The notes: generated by a model from the letters alone, not told the origin. A DNA stretch of 64,000 nucleotides from Edaphobacter lichenicola (GCF_014201315.1 NZ_JACHDY010000003.1:124001-188000), one strand, 5' to 3'. Shown: positions 1 to 12,110, numbered from the stretch's first letter. Translations and numbers: made by a program.

Positions 1-1
1 C

Positions 2-706
2 CAGATCAACTCCACGACGGGAGCGTTGAGTGACGTGGGGTCGCCTACGTATTCACTTCATGCTGGGGCGGGGCCCTGGCAACCTTCGATGGTGAAGGTG
101 TCGCCGGATGGGACGCTGATCTTTGCGGCGCTTGGAACCGGTGGCGATGTTGTGTTCTCGTTCAACACAACAACAGGTCTTGCAACGCAGGTGCAGAGCC
201 TGGTCAATGTGAATGCGAGCACGGGCGATTTTGGGCTGGCGGTCGATCCCAAGACTGCTTATCTCTACATTGCGCGAAGTGGGACCAGTGGGGGAATTGG
301 TGTCTACGCGATTGGATCGGGGGGAGTGTTGAATTCGGTTACGGGGTCGCCGTTTGCGGCGGGGAGCGGAACTGTGTCTATAGTGCTGGATGGTACGGGC
401 ACCTATGTCTACGCGGCGAATCGTACCGATGGCACGATCTCTGGTTACACGATTGCCGCGGGGGCTACTCCTGCGGCTTTGTCGTTGACGCCCCTGAGCG
501 GGTCGGCCTATCAGAGTGGGACGTCGGTGCAGTCGCTGGGGATCGATCGAACCGGCAAGTATCTGCTGGCGGCATCGGTGGGGGGTAGTCCGGATCTGAC
601 GATGTACAGCTTCGATATTACGACGCCGGGCAAGCTCGATCGGGCGACCAGTATCGCCACCGATGCCGATCCTGCTGGGGCTGTCGCGGTTGCGCTGACA
701 CACTAG
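2..706 (+). CDS. Beta-propeller (lactonase/YVTN-type) protein, C-terminal part
   Basis: The reading frame is open from base 2, so the gene starts before the window and only its last 234 residues or so are visible. The translation consists of repeated blade-like units of about 45-50 residues, each with a turn such as PDGTLIFAA, DPKTAYLYIA, DGTGTYVYAAN and DRTGKYLLAA, followed by a segment resembling VYAI or MYSFD. This is the pattern of seven-bladed propellers of the 6-phosphogluconolactonase/YncE class. In Acidobacteriota such proteins are usually secreted, and their substrate is rarely known. An internal TTG at 26 is unlikely to be the real start because coding sequence continues upstream. 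The exact function cannot be told. Confidence 0.75.
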   Translation, partial: QINSTTGALSDVGSPTYSLHAGAGPWQPSMVKVSPDGTLIFAALGTGGDVVFSFNTTTGLATQVQSLVNVNASTGDFGLAVDPKTAYLYIARSGTSGGIGVYAIGSGGVLNSVTGSPFAAGSGTVSIVLDGTGTYVYAANRTDGTISGYTIAAGATPAALSLTPLSGSAYQSGTSVQSLGIDRTGKYLLAASVGGSPDLTMYSFDITTPGKLDRATSIATDADPAGAVAVALTH

Positions 707-797
707 TTGTTCCCGATATGGACAGAGGTGTTGGAGTTGATGCCGCGATGCTATGGATTTAGCGAGGCCGCCGTTAGTATGGAGGAAGTGGTGCGTT

Positions 798-2063
798 GTG
801 ACGCGGAGTTTCAAGGCTATCGTTTCTTCATCTGGACAATTCGGTTTCGTGCGGTGCTTTTCGCGGATTTGCGGCTTTGTGGCGGTCTCGGTTCTTTTGG
901 TGGGCGGGAGCGGGTGCTCGCGGCTGCGGCCTAAGCCGGCGGCTCAGTATGTGTACGTGACGGCGAAGCAGACGTTTCTGCGCGACCGGGTGGCGGCGGT
1001 CTCCAATCGGACGGCTACGGTGGAGAACGGCGACCGGCTTGAGGTGCTCGATCATGGACGGCGGTTTGTGAAGGTCCAGACGGCCAAGGGGGAGCAGGGC
1101 TGGATCGACGAGAAGGTGGTTGCGACCCAGGATGTCTTCGATCAGTTTGAGAAGTTGAAGCAGGATCATAAGGCTGATCCGGTGGTTGCCTCGGCGGTGG
1201 TGCGGGATGAGGTTTATATGCACGCCAAGCCGGGCCGCGACACGGAGAGGTTTTTCCGGCTGGCGGAGGGTGAGAAGCTGAAGCTGCTGGCTCGCGCTAC
1301 GCTGGCCAAGCCTCTGCCGCCGGGAACTCGGGTGGCGAAGGCTGCACCTGTTCCAGTTCCAGCGACTGCGACCACAACTGGTTCGGCGGGGAAGGGTGTG
1401 AAGGCTGTTGCTCCGGCAGTGCCGGACGAACCTGCGGCGCCGGTGATGGAGGACTGGTGGCTGGTGCGCGACTCCAAGGGCGATACGGGGTGGCTTTTTA
1501 GCAGGATGATGGATGTTGACGCTCCCGATGCGATTACGCGGTACTCCGAAGGGCAAAGGATTGTGGGTTCGTATGTTCTTACTACGGTGAACGATCCGGA
1601 GGCGGAGCAGGATGACAAGAATATTCCGATCTACGTGACGGTGTTGAGTCCGTATAAGGCAGGGCTGACCTATGACTTCGATCAGGTGCGCGTCTTTACG
1701 TGGAATGTAAAGAAGCATCGCTATGAGACGGGGTATCGCGACAGGAATATTGAGGGATATCTGCCGGTTACGGTGACGACGGCTACTGATCCTTATGGCA
1801 AGTTGCCAGCGGCTACTACTCCGGCGCCGACGTTCTCGTATCGTGTGCTGTCGGATGATGCCGGGCCGGTGGTTCCTGATCCTGTGACGGGTGCGATTGT
1901 GCCGGGCAAGACGGTGGTGAAGACGTATCGGCTGGAGAGCAATCTGGTGCGGCGAGTGATACAGCCGGGAACGACAGCGCCTGGGGAGGCTCATCCGGAG
2001 CCGGTGTCGGAGAAGAAGAAGGGCGCGGCGGGCAAGGGCGGTAAAGGGAAGAAGAAGCGGTAG
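798..2063 (+). CDS. SH3-domain envelope protein, probable lipoprotein
   Basis: The protein has 421 residues with the GTG start at 798, chosen because GGAGG lies about 11 bases upstream and the N-terminus then reads as a signal sequence (basic residues, a hydrophobic stretch, then GGSGC). The cysteine could be a lipid attachment site, though the lipobox is not perfect (Gly rather than Leu at -3). After it come two bacterial SH3-like units: one around AAQYVYVTAKQTFLRDRVA to GEQGWIDEKVV, the second around DEVYMHAKPGRDTERFFRLAEGEKLKLL to GDTGWLFSRMM. The C-terminus is Lys/Gly-rich (GKGGKGKKKR). SH3b units in this setting commonly bind peptidoglycan or act as protein-binding modules. The role here is not known. 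Confidence 0.65.
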   Translation: MTRSFKAIVSSSGQFGFVRCFSRICGFVAVSVLLVGGSGCSRLRPKPAAQYVYVTAKQTFLRDRVAAVSNRTATVENGDRLEVLDHGRRFVKVQTAKGEQGWIDEKVVATQDVFDQFEKLKQDHKADPVVASAVVRDEVYMHAKPGRDTERFFRLAEGEKLKLLARATLAKPLPPGTRVAKAAPVPVPATATTTGSAGKGVKAVAPAVPDEPAAPVMEDWWLVRDSKGDTGWLFSRMMDVDAPDAITRYSEGQRIVGSYVLTTVNDPEAEQDDKNIPIYVTVLSPYKAGLTYDFDQVRVFTWNVKKHRYETGYRDRNIEGYLPVTVTTATDPYGKLPAATTPAPTFSYRVLSDDAGPVVPDPVTGAIVPGKTVVKTYRLESNLVRRVIQPGTTAPGEAHPEPVSEKKKGAAGKGGKGKKKR

Positions 2064-2156
2064 GGGCTTCTGAATTGGTCTCGCGAGGTGAGTAATGCCG
2101 TGGCTTACGTTTAGTGGCAACTGGTGTGGACTTTCGCGGATGATTGCTGCGGGCTG

Positions 2157-3323
2157 TTACTGATAGAAGCTGGCTATTGTGTCGACTACGGTTTGCTGCT
2201 CGTCTTCGCGTAGCTCGGGATACATGGGGAGGGCGAGGACCTCTTGGGCAGCGGCTTCGCTGATTGGGAAGTCGCACTGCTTGTAGCCGAGATGAGAGAG
2301 GCTGGTCTGCAGGTGCAGCGGGACTGGGTAGTAGATCTCGCTGCCGATCTTGCACTCGGTGAGGTATTGGCGGAGTTCGTCGCGGCGGGGTGCGCGGATG
2401 ACGTACTGGTGGAAGACGTGGCCGGCGCGCGGGTCGGTGATGGGTAGGACGATGTCTTTGTCTATGTTGTCTGCGGCGAGGTTCGCTTCGTGGAAGAGCT
2501 GGTCGTAGCGGCGAGCGTGGTCGCGGCGCTGCTGGTTCCATTTAGGCAGGTAACGGAGTTTGACCTCGAGGACGGCGGCCTGGATGGAGTCGAGGCGGGA
2601 GTTCCAGCCGATCTCCTCGTGATAGTAGCGGCGGCGCATGCCGTGGGAGCGGAGGATGCGCGCGTGGTCGTCGATTGCGGCTGAGGTGGTGGTGACGAGG
2701 CCGGCGTCTCCCATGGCGCTTAGATTTTTTGTGGGGTAGAAGCTGAAGGCGGCTGCGTCACCTAATGCTCCGGCCGGTACGCCGTTCCACGTGGCTCCGA
2801 AGGCCTGGGCGGCGTCTTCAATGAGCAGGAGGTTGTGCTTTTGTTTCAGCGCTGTGAATTCGTCCCAGTCTGCACATTGGCCGTAGAGGTGAACGGGAAG
2901 GACGGCTTTGACGTTGCGGCCTGCGGGGGAGTCTAGGAGTTTCTCGACGGCCGGGGCTGAGAGGTTGAAGGTGGTGGGGTCGATGTCGGCTAGCAGAGGC
3001 GTGGCACCGCAGCGGAGGATGGCACTGACGGTGGCGAAGAAGCTGAATGGGGTGGTGATGACGGCGTCGCCGGGGCCGACGTTTCCGGCTGCGAGAGCAA
3101 GCCAGATGGCGTCGGTGCCGCTGGCGCAGCCGATGGCGTGAGGGGCCGCGCAGGCAGTGGCGGCGGCGTGCTCGAAGCTGGTGACCTGGGGGCCGAGGAT
3201 GAAGCGCTGCGAGGTGCAGACGGCTTCGATGGAGTCGAGGATCTCCTGCCGAAGGGTGGCGAACTGGCGGGAGAAGTCAAGCATTGGAACGGGTTGCGGC
3301 TTGCGGATGATCACATCTGCCAT
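2157..3323 (-). CDS. DegT/DnrJ/EryC1/StrS-family sugar aminotransferase
   Basis: The protein has 388 residues, normal for the PLP-dependent sugar-nucleotide aminotransferase family. The cofactor lysine is seen in SFYPTKNLSAMGDAG (about K199). The family's PLP-contacting segments are also present: GCASGTDAIWLAL near 65-77, DEVI-like TTPFSFFATVSAI near 90-102, and LIEDAAQAFGA near 167-177. Such enzymes transaminate keto-sugar nucleotides for O-antigen, capsule or glycoconjugate synthesis. No other sugar-nucleotide genes lie beside it, so the substrate cannot be inferred. It converges with the SH3 protein and stands alone. The start at 3323 has no clear ribosome site; ATG at 3284 (MLDFSRQF) is an alternative that fits the family N-terminus equally well. 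Confidence 0.85.
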   Translation of the reverse strand: MADVIIRKPQPVPMLDFSRQFATLRQEILDSIEAVCTSQRFILGPQVTSFEHAAATACAAPHAIGCASGTDAIWLALAAGNVGPGDAVITTPFSFFATVSAILRCGATPLLADIDPTTFNLSAPAVEKLLDSPAGRNVKAVLPVHLYGQCADWDEFTALKQKHNLLLIEDAAQAFGATWNGVPAGALGDAAAFSFYPTKNLSAMGDAGLVTTTSAAIDDHARILRSHGMRRRYYHEEIGWNSRLDSIQAAVLEVKLRYLPKWNQQRRDHARRYDQLFHEANLAADNIDKDIVLPITDPRAGHVFHQYVIRAPRRDELRQYLTECKIGSEIYYPVPLHLQTSLSHLGYKQCDFPISEAAAQEVLALPMYPELREDEQQTVVDTIASFYQ

Positions 3324-3569
3324 GGTATATCGGTCGTATGTCGCTGTGGAGACTGCGAAAGACTCTCGTTCCGTCTTGCAATGCGTCTAACGAAGTATTG
3401 CGCTCGTCTCTACTATGTGACGGGGCAGGTTGATTATTGCCGTCGATGCTCGTATTGTTGACAGTCTTGGCTTCAGACTTGGCATTTGTGCTGAGTTTTG
3501 TTCTGAAGCCGATGGGTCACGGCAGAACCTCATCGCAGTATGAACACTTGAACAAAGGAGATCGGCCCC

Positions 3570-3890
3570 ATGGAATCAAAGCCGGCACAGAACATTCAGG
3601 ACACTTTTCTCAACACAGTGCGAAAAGATAAGAGTCCGATCACGATTTACCTGGTAAGCGGCGTGAAGCTGACAGGGAAGATTCGGTCGTTCGATAAGTA
3701 CTCGGTATTGCTGGAGAACAACAGCCAGGAACAGCTGATCTTCAAACATGCGATCTCGACCGTGGTGAGTGGGCGAGCAGGGACGCATGGTGATATACGG
3801 AGCGATGCGAAGCCAGAGGTGCGGGCGACGGTAGGTTCAGCCCCTGCCGGTGGGCCAGTACAAGAGGCGACAGGGACACAAGGCCGCTAG
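3570..3890 (+). CDS. hfq: RNA chaperone Hfq
   Basis: The protein has 106 residues. The Sm fold is obvious: [42 protein letters not shown] covers the N-terminal helix and Sm1, and [10 protein letters not shown] is the Sm2 signature (usual form YKHAIST). The last 35 or so residues form a low-complexity tail rich in Gly, Ala and Pro. Hfq is a hexameric ring that pairs small RNAs with mRNAs. A strong ribosome site (AAAGGAG) precedes the ATG. The next gene, hflX, begins four bases after the stop, reproducing the hfq-hflX order of Proteobacteria. A TTGACA at 3458-3463 may be a -35 box, but no good -10 follows. Confidence 0.95.
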   Translation: MESKPAQNIQDTFLNTVRKDKSPITIYLVSGVKLTGKIRSFDKYSVLLENNSQEQLIFKHAISTVVSGRAGTHGDIRSDAKPEVRATVGSAPAGGPVQEATGTQGR

Positions 3891-3893
3891 CCG

Positions 3894-5351
3894 TTGACAA
3901 CTGAAGATGTGAAGAGGGATGGAAGGAAGCCTGCGAGGCGCAGTCTGGTGGAGGCGCAAGAGGCGGCGATGCGCCATGGGCGTGGTGGTCTGCCCCAGGC
4001 GGAGCGCGCGGTGCTGGTTGCCGTGGAGTTTACCGGAGAGCGGCGCAAGCTGACTGCTGCGGCGAGACTGGCAAAGACTGCAGCTGCTGTTTCGGCTGGT
4101 ACTGCGCTGGAGGACGTCGATCTTTCCGCAGCGCCTAAGGCGGTGGCTGACCTTGATTTCGATGCTTCGCTGGCGGAGTTTGAAGAGCTGGCGAGAAGCG
4201 CGGGGGCTGAGGTGGCTGCGACGCTGATTCAACGGCGGCCGAGGCCGGATCCGGCGACGCTGGTGGGGCAGGGCAAGCTGGAGGAGATCGAGGGCGTGAT
4301 TGCCTCGACCGGGGCCGACCTGGTGCTGTTCGATCATGATCTATCGCCGTCGCAGTTGAGAAATCTGGAGGCGAAGCTGCCTTGCCGGATTATCGACCGA
4401 ACTCAGTTGATTCTGGATATCTTCGCAAGGCATGCGCGGACGCGGGAGGGTCAGCTGCAGGTGGAGCTGGCCCAACTGGAGTATCAGCTGCCCCGGCTGG
4501 CTGGACGCGGGAAGTCGATGTCGCAGCTGGGCGGCGGTATCGGGACGCGTGGACCGGGTGAGACGCAGCTGGAGACGGATCGACGGAAGATCAATCTGCG
4601 CATTGACCATGTGAAGGAACAGTTGGAGTCGGTGCGGCGGATTCGCCGGCAGCAGAGGCAGCGGAGAGAGGCGGTGCCGGTGCCGGTGGTTGCGCTGGTG
4701 GGCTATACGAATGCAGGAAAGAGCACGTTGTTCAATGCGCTGACCGAGGCGGGAGTGCTGGAGTCCTCGCGGATGTTTGCTACGCTCGATCCCAAGCTGC
4801 GGCAGTTGACGTTGCCTTCGCGGAGGAAAATTCTGCTGTCGGATACGGTGGGATTTATTCGCAATCTGCCCCATACGCTGGTTACCAGCTTTCGGGCGAC
4901 GCTGGAGGAGGTAGAGCGCGCGGAGTTGCTGCTTCATGTACGCGACGCTTCGAGCCCCATGGTGGACGAGCAGAAGACTCAGGTGGAGAAGGTATTGGCT
5001 GAGCTGGACGTCTCGAAGAAGCCTGTGATTGAGGTGCTGAACAAGATCGATCTGGTTGGGAATGACGAAGGGATGCCCATGGGAGCGCCGGGAAGTATCG
5101 CTGTCTCCGGCCTGAAAAAGCTGGGGCTGGATCACTTACTGGCCGCGATCGATGGTGCATTGGTGGTTGATCCGCTGATTGAGATGCAGTTTCGTCTGCC
5201 GCAGTCAGAGGGGGCAGTACTGGCCGCACTGGAGGCCGGGGCGGTTGTGGCGGGAAAGCGCTTCGAGGGGAATCTTGCGTACGTTACGGCGCGAGGGCCT
5301 GCCTCTCTGCTGAACAGGTTCAGGAGATTTCGGGAGCGGGTGGTTGAATAA
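3894..5351 (+). CDS. hflX: Ribosome-associated GTPase HflX
   Basis: The protein has 485 residues, somewhat longer than the E. coli homologue. The N-terminal HflX domain contains the glycine-rich segment [26 protein letters not shown]. The G domain shows G1 [15 protein letters not shown]3 [10 protein letters not shown] and G4 NKIDLV. HflX binds 50S subunits and splits or rescues stalled ribosomes under stress. It probably shares a transcript with hfq, with a three-base gap. The start is uncertain: a TTG at 3894 gives the full frame, but the first 25-60 residues are poorly conserved in kind and a later start such as ATG at 3969 is possible. Confidence 0.93.
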   Translation: MTTEDVKRDGRKPARRSLVEAQEAAMRHGRGGLPQAERAVLVAVEFTGERRKLTAAARLAKTAAAVSAGTALEDVDLSAAPKAVADLDFDASLAEFEELARSAGAEVAATLIQRRPRPDPATLVGQGKLEEIEGVIASTGADLVLFDHDLSPSQLRNLEAKLPCRIIDRTQLILDIFARHARTREGQLQVELAQLEYQLPRLAGRGKSMSQLGGGIGTRGPGETQLETDRRKINLRIDHVKEQLESVRRIRRQQRQRREAVPVPVVALVGYTNAGKSTLFNALTEAGVLESSRMFATLDPKLRQLTLPSRRKILLSDTVGFIRNLPHTLVTSFRATLEEVERAELLLHVRDASSPMVDEQKTQVEKVLAELDVSKKPVIEVLNKIDLVGNDEGMPMGAPGSIAVSGLKKLGLDHLLAAIDGALVVDPLIEMQFRLPQSEGAVLAALEAGAVVAGKRFEGNLAYVTARGPASLLNRFRRFRERVVE

Positions 5352-5713
5352 AAGCGCTGTTAACTAGCATAGGCCGCCTGACGGGGAGCGGAGGTGGTGT
5401 CCCCAATCACGCGACCTATGTGACCCAGAGCTTAGGGTCCAGGTGGTATCTCCAAGTCTAGTCCTTTGCCGGAGGAAGTCAAAGGAAACGTTCAAATAAT
5501 AGACTCAGCGGATTGGCGGTGAGGCGTGTGCGGATATCGCCCGTAATGGCCGATATTCATTAGAAGCTCGGTTGACACCCTTGTAATCGCTTTGCTAAAA
5601 CTAGGTGTACCTCGAACTATCATGCAGCGTCTGCGCCAGTGTTTTCTGGAACAGAGTAGCGGTGTGAGACCGCTCACGACAGGACTTTCAAGCGGCCCCG
5701 GCCGACCCCATTC
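5352..5713. other. Intergenic region between hflX and the ATP synthase operon
   Basis: These 362 bases contain no convincing coding frame. The reverse-strand frame here has no family features. A hairpin GTGAG-ACCG-CTCAC lies near 5663-5676. The only other signal is the promoter candidate listed separately. No tRNA-like cloverleaf was found. Confidence 0.6.
5572..5601 (+). promoter_or_regulatory. Putative sigma-70-type promoter of the atp operon
   Basis: TTGACA (5572-5577) is followed after 18 bases by TAAAAC (5596-5601), or after 17 by CTAAAA. This would start transcription near 5608, giving an atpF leader of about 105 nt. It is a prediction from consensus only. Confidence 0.5.
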
Positions 5714-6181
5714 ATGGATCAGATACTGAATCAACTCGGTGGACTTGTGCTCGGCTCTGTGCCGACGATGGTCTTGTTTATCTTGCTGGTGGCGGCTTAT
5801 GGACTGCTTGTTCGACGTCCGCTGGATCGCGTGCTGGCTGAGCGGCGCGCCCGTACCTCAGGTGCTATCGAGCAGGCTCGGAGGGCGATTGCCGCAGCTG
5901 AAGCGGAGACCGCAGCCTACGAAGAGAAGCTGCGCCACGCCAGGGTTGAGATCTTTCAGATGCGCGATAAGAAGCTGAAGCAGTGGAATGCGGAGCGGGA
6001 GGCGGCGCTTGCGCAGGTTCGTCAGCAGACCCACGACCGAGTTCATGGAGCCAAGCAAGAGATTGAGCAGAGCGCTCATGAGGCGCGGCTTCAGATTGCA
6101 GGAATGAGCGAAGAGTTGAGCTCGCGGATTCTCAATGCGGTGCTTCCGGCTGGGGTTCATGCGGCGGAGGTTGCGCAGTGA
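5714..6181 (+). CDS. atpF: ATP synthase F0 subunit b, first copy
   Basis: The protein has 155 residues. A single hydrophobic segment near the N-terminus (VPTMVLFILLVAAYGLLVRRPL, about residues 16-37) is followed by a long charged, Ala-rich coiled coil, the usual b-subunit plan. The b dimer forms the peripheral stalk linking F0 to F1. It is the first gene of the operon; its stop overlaps the GTG start of the second b subunit by four bases (GTGA), so the two are translationally coupled. No a (atpB) or c (atpE) gene precedes it, which is unusual compared with the E. coli order. It could equally be called b'. Confidence 0.88.
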   Translation: MDQILNQLGGLVLGSVPTMVLFILLVAAYGLLVRRPLDRVLAERRARTSGAIEQARRAIAAAEAETAAYEEKLRHARVEIFQMRDKKLKQWNAEREAALAQVRQQTHDRVHGAKQEIEQSAHEARLQIAGMSEELSSRILNAVLPAGVHAAEVAQ

Positions 6182-6903
6182 AGACTTCTTTTGTGAAGAG
6201 ACTTTTGCCTGTTGCTGTTTTGATTGGCCTTCTATTTGTTCCGTTACGTCATGGAAAGGCGCAGGATGCGAGTGTTCCCAGCGCGGGCACTGAACGACAG
6301 AGCGCCTCCGAGACGCAGTCGTCCGAGAAGAATCAGCAGGAAGAAGATGAGAACGACAAGTATCTTCATTCGGCCACGGTGCGTGCTCTCGGGGCGAAGG
6401 TTGGGTTGAACGCTGAACAGGCGGCTACGGCGTTTACGGTTGCCAACTTTGTGGTTCTGGCAGCGCTCGTGGGATGGTTTCTGGCGAAGACGTTGCCGAA
6501 GACCTTTCGTAATCGGAACACATCGATTCAGAAGCAGCTGGTGGATGCGCGTACTGCGACCGAAGATGCCAATGCCAGGTTGAGCAGTGTAGAGGATCGC
6601 CTGTGCAAGCTGGACGGTCAGATCGCTGCCATGCGCTCTCAGGCAGAGAAAGACTCCGCGCTGGATGAGCGGCGCATTGCGGCTAGCGTGGAAGAAGAAA
6701 AGCAAAAGATTTTGGCGGCGGCGGAGCAGGAAATTACTGCCGCGACTGCTCTTGCGCAGCGACAGATACAGCAGTACGCGGCAGAGCTTGCTATCGAACA
6801 GGCAGCACGCAAGCTGGTGGTGACGGCGGAGACGGATCGTCTGTTGGTGCAGAGTTTTGCGCAGCGGTTGACAGGCGACGATTCGAAGAAAGGACAAAAC
6901 TGA
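6178..6903 (+). CDS. atpF: ATP synthase F0 subunit b, second copy with N-terminal extension
   Basis: The protein has 241 residues, much longer than a usual b subunit (about 155). It begins with a signal-peptide-like stretch (MKTSFVKRLLPVAVLIGLLFVP, then HGKAQ), followed by a Ser/Glu/Gln-rich acidic linker (about residues 30-65). The real b-type membrane segment follows (VANFVVLAALVGWFLAKTLP, about 88-108) and then a long coiled coil. The C-terminus resembles b/delta-interacting sequence (ELAIEQAARKLVVTAETDRLLVQSFAQRL). It would pair with the first b subunit as a b/b' heterodimer. The extension implies processing by signal peptidase or a second membrane crossing. The GTG start overlaps the previous stop. 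Confidence 0.82.
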   Translation: MKTSFVKRLLPVAVLIGLLFVPLRHGKAQDASVPSAGTERQSASETQSSEKNQQEEDENDKYLHSATVRALGAKVGLNAEQAATAFTVANFVVLAALVGWFLAKTLPKTFRNRNTSIQKQLVDARTATEDANARLSSVEDRLCKLDGQIAAMRSQAEKDSALDERRIAASVEEEKQKILAAAEQEITAATALAQRQIQQYAAELAIEQAARKLVVTAETDRLLVQSFAQRLTGDDSKKGQN

Positions 6904-7442
6904 TGTCTGTCCTTTCGTTGCGGTATGCACATGCATTTGCCGCAGTGGCTGCATCGGCGCATCTTGATGCCGTTGCGGCACAACAACAGCTCGGTGATTT
7001 CAGCGGAACGTTCGCGGGTAGTCATGACCTGCGGGAAGTTTTGATGAATCCGTCGATTGCGAACGAACAGAAGCTGAAGGTGCTCGATGCGATTGCGGGA
7101 CGCATCGGGATGTTCCCGCAGGTTCGAAATTTTATTGCAGTGATTATGGATCATCAGCGTCTCGATGAATTGAACGAGATTCTCGAGGAGTACCACGTCC
7201 TTGCCGATGAGCAATCGAACATGGCTGAGGCGGAGATTACGAGCGCCCGGCCGTTGAACGATCAGGATCGTGCCGAGCTCGAGGCTCAAGTTGCGAAGCT
7301 TGCGGGGGGCCGCGTTCGAGCCACCTATCTCCAGGATGCAACCTTGTTGGGTGGAGCTGTGGTGCGGCTTGGTTCCACGGTGTATGACGGGTCGATCCGG
7401 GGACAGTTGCAGCAGTTGAAGCAGAAGCTTGTGAACGCGTAG
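6903..7442 (+). CDS. atpH: ATP synthase F1 subunit delta
   Basis: The protein has 179 residues, typical of delta/OSCP. It carries the helical N-terminal domain (SLRYAHAFAAVAASAHLDAV) and the family C-terminal motif (GGAVVRLGSTVYDGSIRGQLQQLKQKL), where GSTVYDGSI is close to the usual GxxxxDxSxxGxLxxL pattern. Delta joins the top of the alpha3beta3 hexamer to the b stalk. Its ATG overlaps the stop of the second b subunit by one base (TGATG). Confidence 0.93.
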   Translation: MSVLSLRYAHAFAAVAASAHLDAVAAQQQLGDFSGTFAGSHDLREVLMNPSIANEQKLKVLDAIAGRIGMFPQVRNFIAVIMDHQRLDELNEILEEYHVLADEQSNMAEAEITSARPLNDQDRAELEAQVAKLAGGRVRATYLQDATLLGGAVVRLGSTVYDGSIRGQLQQLKQKLVNA

Positions 7443-7495
7443 AGCCTTGCCGGTGACGGCGCTAAGTTTTTGAAGATTTGACACGAATCGAGTAG

Positions 7496-9052
<1,557 letters not shown>

Positions 9053-9055
9053 ACC

Positions 9056-10147
9056 ATGGCAAACGTACTCGATTTACGGCGTCGCATCCGCAGTGTGAAG
9101 AACACGCGGCAGATCACGAAGGCCATGAAGATGGTCTCGGCGGCTAAGCTGCGCCGGGCGCAGGAGCGTGCCATGCAGGCACGACCCTATGCGCAGATGC
9201 TTATCAATGTGCTGGAGTCCCTGGTGCGTCGCACCGATATCTATAACGAGCAGACTGGCGAGATTCTTCATCCATTGCTGATCGAGCGCGAAGAGAAGAA
9301 CGTGCTCGTCGTTGTGATCGCCGGCGACAAGGGTTTTGCGGGCGGCTTCAACTCCAATGTTGGGAAAGCAGCGCAGAAGTTCATCGATACTCGCGTCGCG
9401 AGAGGACAGAACATCGATCTTGAGCCCATTGGCAAGAAGGCGATTGGCTTCTATAAGAGGAAGTTTCCCGCTGCGGACTACGAGAAGACCGAAGAGCACT
9501 ACGATAACGATCTCGCGATACACTACGACACGATCCGTCACCGCGCAGCACAGATCGAAGTTGCGGCCGAGCATCCGGACCTTCTGGTTAAAACCGAGTT
9601 TGAGGCTGTCTCCAAGCTGGCGCACTCCATCATCGAACGTTACGAACGGTCAGAGATCGACTCGGTTTATCTCGTCTATAACGAGTTCAAGTCGGTGCTG
9701 CAGCAGAGAATTGTCGTAGAAAAGCTGCTGCCGATTGTCGAGCTTGGAGCTCACAACGTTGAGTCTTCTCAGGAACCGACCCAGGAAGAGCGCGATGCGG
9801 CTGTTCGGGCAGCGCAGTCGGAAGGCATCAGCGTTCATGTTCCGGAAGCCAGCGAGATGGAAGAGGAGGCCAAGAAGTTTGGCACCGCTGATGTCGACTA
9901 CATCTTCGATCAGTCACCGGAGAGACTCTTTCGGCACCTGATGCCGCGGTATGTGACGACGGTGATCTTTCATGCTTTGCTGGAGTCCACTGCTGCAGAA
10001 CACGCAGCGCGCATGACGGCTACCGATGCTGCGACCAAGAACGCAGGCGACCTGATCGACAGCCTGAGCCTCACCATGAACCGCGTACGTCAGGCGGCAA
10101 TTACGAAGGAAATTATTGAGATTGTGAGTGGCGCGGCTGCTCTATAA
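9056..10147 (+). CDS. atpG: ATP synthase F1 subunit gamma, enlarged
   Basis: The protein has 363 residues against about 287-300 in most bacteria. Both conserved ends are present: the N-terminal helix LRRRIRSVKNTRQITKAMKMVSAAKLRRAQ and the C-terminal helix NRVRQAAITKEIIEIVSGAAAL, which together form the rotor coiled coil. The additional length lies mainly around residues 230-280, an acidic, Glu/Ala-rich stretch (from VESSQEPTQEERDAAVRAAQ to EMEEEAKKFG) that sits in the globular domain just before the DYIF..PERLFRHLMPRYV segment. Gamma turns inside alpha3beta3 and contacts epsilon and the c-ring. It starts four bases after atpA with no visible Shine-Dalgarno sequence, so it probably depends on coupled translation. 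Confidence 0.94.
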   Translation: MANVLDLRRRIRSVKNTRQITKAMKMVSAAKLRRAQERAMQARPYAQMLINVLESLVRRTDIYNEQTGEILHPLLIEREEKNVLVVVIAGDKGFAGGFNSNVGKAAQKFIDTRVARGQNIDLEPIGKKAIGFYKRKFPAADYEKTEEHYDNDLAIHYDTIRHRAAQIEVAAEHPDLLVKTEFEAVSKLAHSIIERYERSEIDSVYLVYNEFKSVLQQRIVVEKLLPIVELGAHNVESSQEPTQEERDAAVRAAQSEGISVHVPEASEMEEEAKKFGTADVDYIFDQSPERLFRHLMPRYVTTVIFHALLESTAAEHAARMTATDAATKNAGDLIDSLSLTMNRVRQAAITKEIIEIVSGAAAL

Positions 10148-11620
<1,473 letters not shown>

Positions 11621-11623
11621 CCA

Positions 11624-12058
11624 ATGGCAGAGACGACGAGCAATTCGGGGTTGTTAGCGGTTCGGCTGGTTACGCCGGACCGTGTTCTGCTGGATGCGAC
11701 GGCGGAGGCGGTGGAACTGCCGTCGATGTCCGGTTATCTGGAAGCGCTGTATGGTGCGGCGCCCCTGCTTGCAGAGCTTGGTGCGGGCGAGGTGCGGTTA
11801 CATGGTGGTAGCTCAGGCGATCAGAAGTTTTTCGTGGCGTGGGGCTTTGTGGAGGTGCTGCCGGAGCGAGTGACAATCCTGGCAGAGACCGCGCTGCATC
11901 CCAATGAGATTGACACCGCAGAGGCCCAGAAGGAGCTTCAAGAGGGGCAGAAGCTCTGGAGTGAGGCAGGCGACGATGGCGAAAAGTATGACGAAGCCAA
12001 CGCGATTACGCGGAAGGCGGAGGAGAAGATTGCTTCGGCACAGGGTAAGAGCAGCTAG
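11624..12058 (+). CDS. atpC: ATP synthase F1 subunit epsilon
   Basis: The protein has 144 residues. The N-terminal beta-sandwich is recognisable (LAVRLVTPDRVLLDATAEAVELPSMSGYLEALYGAAPLLAELGAGEVRL), including the usual VTP and GAGEV elements. The C-terminal helical hairpin is Ala/Glu/Lys-rich. Epsilon links gamma to the c-ring and can inhibit hydrolysis. It starts four bases after atpD and is the last gene of the operon, followed by a clear terminator. Confidence 0.92.
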   Translation: MAETTSNSGLLAVRLVTPDRVLLDATAEAVELPSMSGYLEALYGAAPLLAELGAGEVRLHGGSSGDQKFFVAWGFVEVLPERVTILAETALHPNEIDTAEAQKELQEGQKLWSEAGDDGEKYDEANAITRKAEEKIASAQGKSS

Positions 12059-12083
12059 CTAATTTCTAAACGATAGATTGAGA

Positions 12084-12110
12084 AGCCGCCTGAATGGGCG
12101 GTTTTTTTTG
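12084..12110 (+). terminator. Rho-independent terminator of the atp operon
   Basis: The stem GCCGCC / GGCGG with a short TGAATG loop (12085-12101) is followed by eight T residues. It lies 26 bases after the atpC stop. Confidence 0.85.

Noticed and set aside
53..814. Long minus-strand frame opposite the first genes
   Set aside because: It is Arg/His/Pro-rich, as expected of the antisense of GC-rich coding DNA, and overlaps real genes on the other strand.
3458..3486. TTGACA before hfq as a promoter
   Set aside because: No acceptable -10 sequence occurs at 16-18 bases, so it is mentioned only with hfq.
5492..5734. 80-residue minus-strand frame before the atp operon
   Set aside because: It overlaps the start of atpF and the predicted promoter, has no family features, and no ribosome site.
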